Positions 5,644-6,873 of a DNA stretch of 6,873 nucleotides are shown one piece after another (position 1 is the stretch's first letter; every line of letters starts with the position of its first letter). The position numbers and the translations under genes are program-made. The notes beneath the pieces are model-generated. The model was given only the letters and a program-made list of their open reading frames with translations. It had not been told where the DNA came from and did not search any database. This DNA comes from CAVVDT01 sp964568825. GTDB lineage: Bacteria; Pseudomonadota; Alphaproteobacteria; Rhizobiales; Aestuariivirgaceae. Where the stretch lies: contig CAZMSA010000186.1 in NCBI GenBank assembly GCA_964568825.1, positions 1-6,873 of the forward strand, in the 5' to 3' direction.

Positions 5644-6632
5644 GCGAGCTCTCCCAGGCGGTGGCAGGCGGCGAAGTGGTCCTTGCCCACCGCGGTGAGA
5701 GCCGGCAGCGGATCGACACGGCAGACGTCGGCCACATGGGGGCAGCGGCCGGCGAAGCGGCAGCCGGGTGGCGGATCGATGGGGCGGGTGATGTCGCCAT
5801 GGATCTTCGGCACCGGGCGGCGGTAGCGTGGATCGGGCGCCGGCACCGCCTCGACCAGGGCGCGGGCATAAGGATGTCGTGGCTTGCCGATCACCGCTTC
5901 GATGGGTCCGATCTCGGCCACCATGCCGAGATACATGACCATCAGCCGGTCGGCGATGTTGGAGATGATGGAAAGATCGTGCGAGACATAGAGGCAGGAA
6001 AAGCCGAGACGCGCCGACAGGCCGCGCAAGAGATCGAGAATGTCGGCGCGGATCGACACATCGAGCATGGAAAGCGGCTCGTCCGCCACCACCAGCTCCG
6101 GCTCCAGGATCAGCGCCGCGGCAATACCCACCCGCTGGCGCTCGCCGCCCGACATCTCATGGGGATAGCGCTCGCGGTATTCGACCGCCTTGAGGCCGAC
6201 GCCTGCCAGCATGGCGTGGACCCGTTCCTCTATCTCCTTGTGATCCCACAAGCCCAGCGCCCTCGGGCCCTCGGCCACGAGATCGAACACGGTGAAGCGC
6301 GGGTTGAGCGATTCATACGGATCCTGGAAGATGATCTGCACCTTGCGACGGAAGCTCTTCAGGGGCTCGCCGACGAGGCTGCCGACAGGCGCACCCTTGA
6401 AGATGATCTCGCCCGCCGTTGGCTCCAGCAAGCGAGTGACGAGCAGACACACCGTCGACTTGCCGCAGCCGGACTCGCCAGCAAGGCCGACGATTTCGCC
6501 CTCGCCGATGGAAAAACTCACATCCTCCACCGCCTTGATGGTGCGCTCGCGGCCCTCGCCGACAAGGCGCTTGAGGAGGCCCGGCCGCACCTCGAAATGC
6601 TTGGTCAGGCCGCGGACTTCGAGAATTGCCAT
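5640..6632 (-). CDS. Peptide ABC transporter ATP-binding protein, DppF/OppF type
   Basis: Cytoplasmic ATPase of a dipeptide/oligopeptide-family (PepT) importer, 330 residues. Motifs in order: Walker A GESGCGKST (52-60), Q-loop Gln103 in IIFQDPYESLNPR, signature MSGGERQR (160-167, in place of LSGGQRQR), Walker B ELVVADEP (179-186), D-loop SMLDVS (188-193, in place of SALDVS), and H-loop His218 in SHDL. HPYARAL (253-259) opens the oligo_HPY C-terminal domain, which contains Cys291, Cys297, Cys304 and Cys323 (GCRFAGRCP ... C ... AACH). YESLNPR after the Q-loop is characteristic of the DppF/OppF partner. The ATG is preceded by GGAG 8 bases upstream and the gene overlaps the preceding ATPase by 28 bases. 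Permease and substrate-binding genes are not in the window and should lie beyond the right edge. The transported compound is unknown: this family also moves nickel, opine-like compounds and other solutes. Confidence 0.95.
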   Translation of the reverse strand: MAILEVRGLTKHFEVRPGLLKRLVGEGRERTIKAVEDVSFSIGEGEIVGLAGESGCGKSTVCLLVTRLLEPTAGEIIFKGAPVGSLVGEPLKSFRRKVQIIFQDPYESLNPRFTVFDLVAEGPRALGLWDHKEIEERVHAMLAGVGLKAVEYRERYPHEMSGGERQRVGIAAALILEPELVVADEPLSMLDVSIRADILDLLRGLSARLGFSCLYVSHDLSIISNIADRLMVMYLGMVAEIGPIEAVIGKPRHPYARALVEAVPAPDPRYRRPVPKIHGDITRPIDPPPGCRFAGRCPHVADVCRVDPLPALTAVGKDHFAACHRLGELA

Positions 6633-6873
6633 GTCTCTTTCTCCGCTGCCTGGGTGCGCATCATTTTCGCCTCACCGGCACGGTGACAGGCAGCCACGTG
6701 GCCGGGGGCGATTTCGGAGAAGGGGGGCCGCTCGTTGCGGCATTGATCGACGGCGAATGGACAGCGGGCAGCGAAGGGGCAGCCCTGGACGCCGTTCAGG
6801 AGGTTGGGGGGCGAGCCCGGAATGGAGATCAGCGGCTTGCCGATCTGCTTGATGGAGGGAAAGGCGTTCTTGA
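6605..6873 (-). CDS. Peptide ABC transporter ATP-binding protein, DppD/OppD type (partial, C-terminus)
   Basis: The last 88 codons of a gene that runs in from the right edge, ending at a TGA at 6605-6607. The translation opens KNAFPSIKQIGKPLISIPGS and continues with PPNLLNGVQGCPFAARCPFA, the oligo_HPY C-terminal domain of DppD/OppD ATPases. Four Cys (31, 37, 44 and 62 of the visible part) have almost the same spacing as those in the downstream ATPase, ending in VAACHR. The Walker and signature motifs lie outside the window. The final residues (TWQFSKSAA) are encoded by DNA that overlaps the start of the next ATPase by 28 bases, consistent with coupled production of the two ATPase partners. 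It would pair with that protein as a heterodimer under the same permease. Confidence 0.92.
   Translation of the reverse strand, partial: KNAFPSIKQIGKPLISIPGSPPNLLNGVQGCPFAARCPFAVDQCRNERPPFSEIAPGHVAACHRAGEAKMMRTQAAEKETWQFSKSAA

Noticed and set aside
5113..5826. 237-codon plus-strand frame opposite the beta DAO gene
   Set aside because: It is antisense to a gene with clear FAD motifs and spans the junction of two minus-strand genes, with composition typical of a shadow frame.
5634..6686. 350-codon open frame on the plus strand opposite the DppF-type ATPase
   Set aside because: The minus strand carries a complete ABC ATPase with all motifs. The antisense frame has no recognisable domain and is explained by high third-position GC.

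Overview
The window is high-GC DNA of a proteobacterium, most likely an alphaproteobacterium of the Hyphomicrobiales/Rhodobacterales kind. That placement is inferred from codon use, tight gene packing and gene content; there is no rRNA or marker gene to fix it. Every supported intact gene lies on the minus strand, so the operon reads right to left and its promoter lies beyond the right edge.

Layout in order of transcription: (1) 6605-6873, the C-terminal end of a DppD/OppD-type peptide ABC transporter ATPase; (2) 5640-6632, a complete DppF/OppF-type ATPase; (3) 4528-5643, a DAO-family FAD oxidoreductase (beta subunit); (4) 4242-4547, a small [2Fe-2S] protein (gamma subunit); (5) 2776-4245, a large FAD protein with a C-terminal BFD-like [2Fe-2S] domain (alpha subunit); (6) 1664-2779, a second DAO-family oxidoreductase resembling the sarcosine oxidase beta subunit; (7) 377-1654, a cytoplasmic M28 zinc aminopeptidase. 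Consecutive genes overlap by 1 to 28 bases or are 9 bases apart, so this is one polycistronic, probably translationally coupled unit.

Genes 3-5 have the subunit plan of hydrogen cyanide synthase (HcnCAB), octopine/nopaline oxidase, D-hydroxyproline dehydrogenase and dye-linked L-proline dehydrogenase. The beta DAO subunit oxidises a C-N bond of an amino, imino or N-substituted amino acid, and electrons leave through the alpha and gamma flavin and iron-sulfur centres. With a peptide-type importer upstream and a cytoplasmic metallopeptidase downstream, a coherent reading is import of a peptide-like or opine-like compound, hydrolysis, and oxidation of the released amino or imino acid. The actual substrate cannot be read from the sequence.

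The left 400 bases are different. Within 249-401, on the minus strand, is an isolated C-terminal piece of a haloalkane dehalogenase (DhlA/DhmA type). It keeps the catalytic acid and histidine at the right spacing but lacks the nucleophile domain. Its upstream edge runs into the 3' end of the peptidase gene in another frame, and homology stops abruptly after the catalytic-His motif. This looks like a rearrangement scar. Positions 1-248 hold no gene I can support, only a perfect 8-bp hairpin and a short open frame running off the left edge. I see no tRNA, rRNA, CRISPR, identifiable insertion sequence or convincing terminator.
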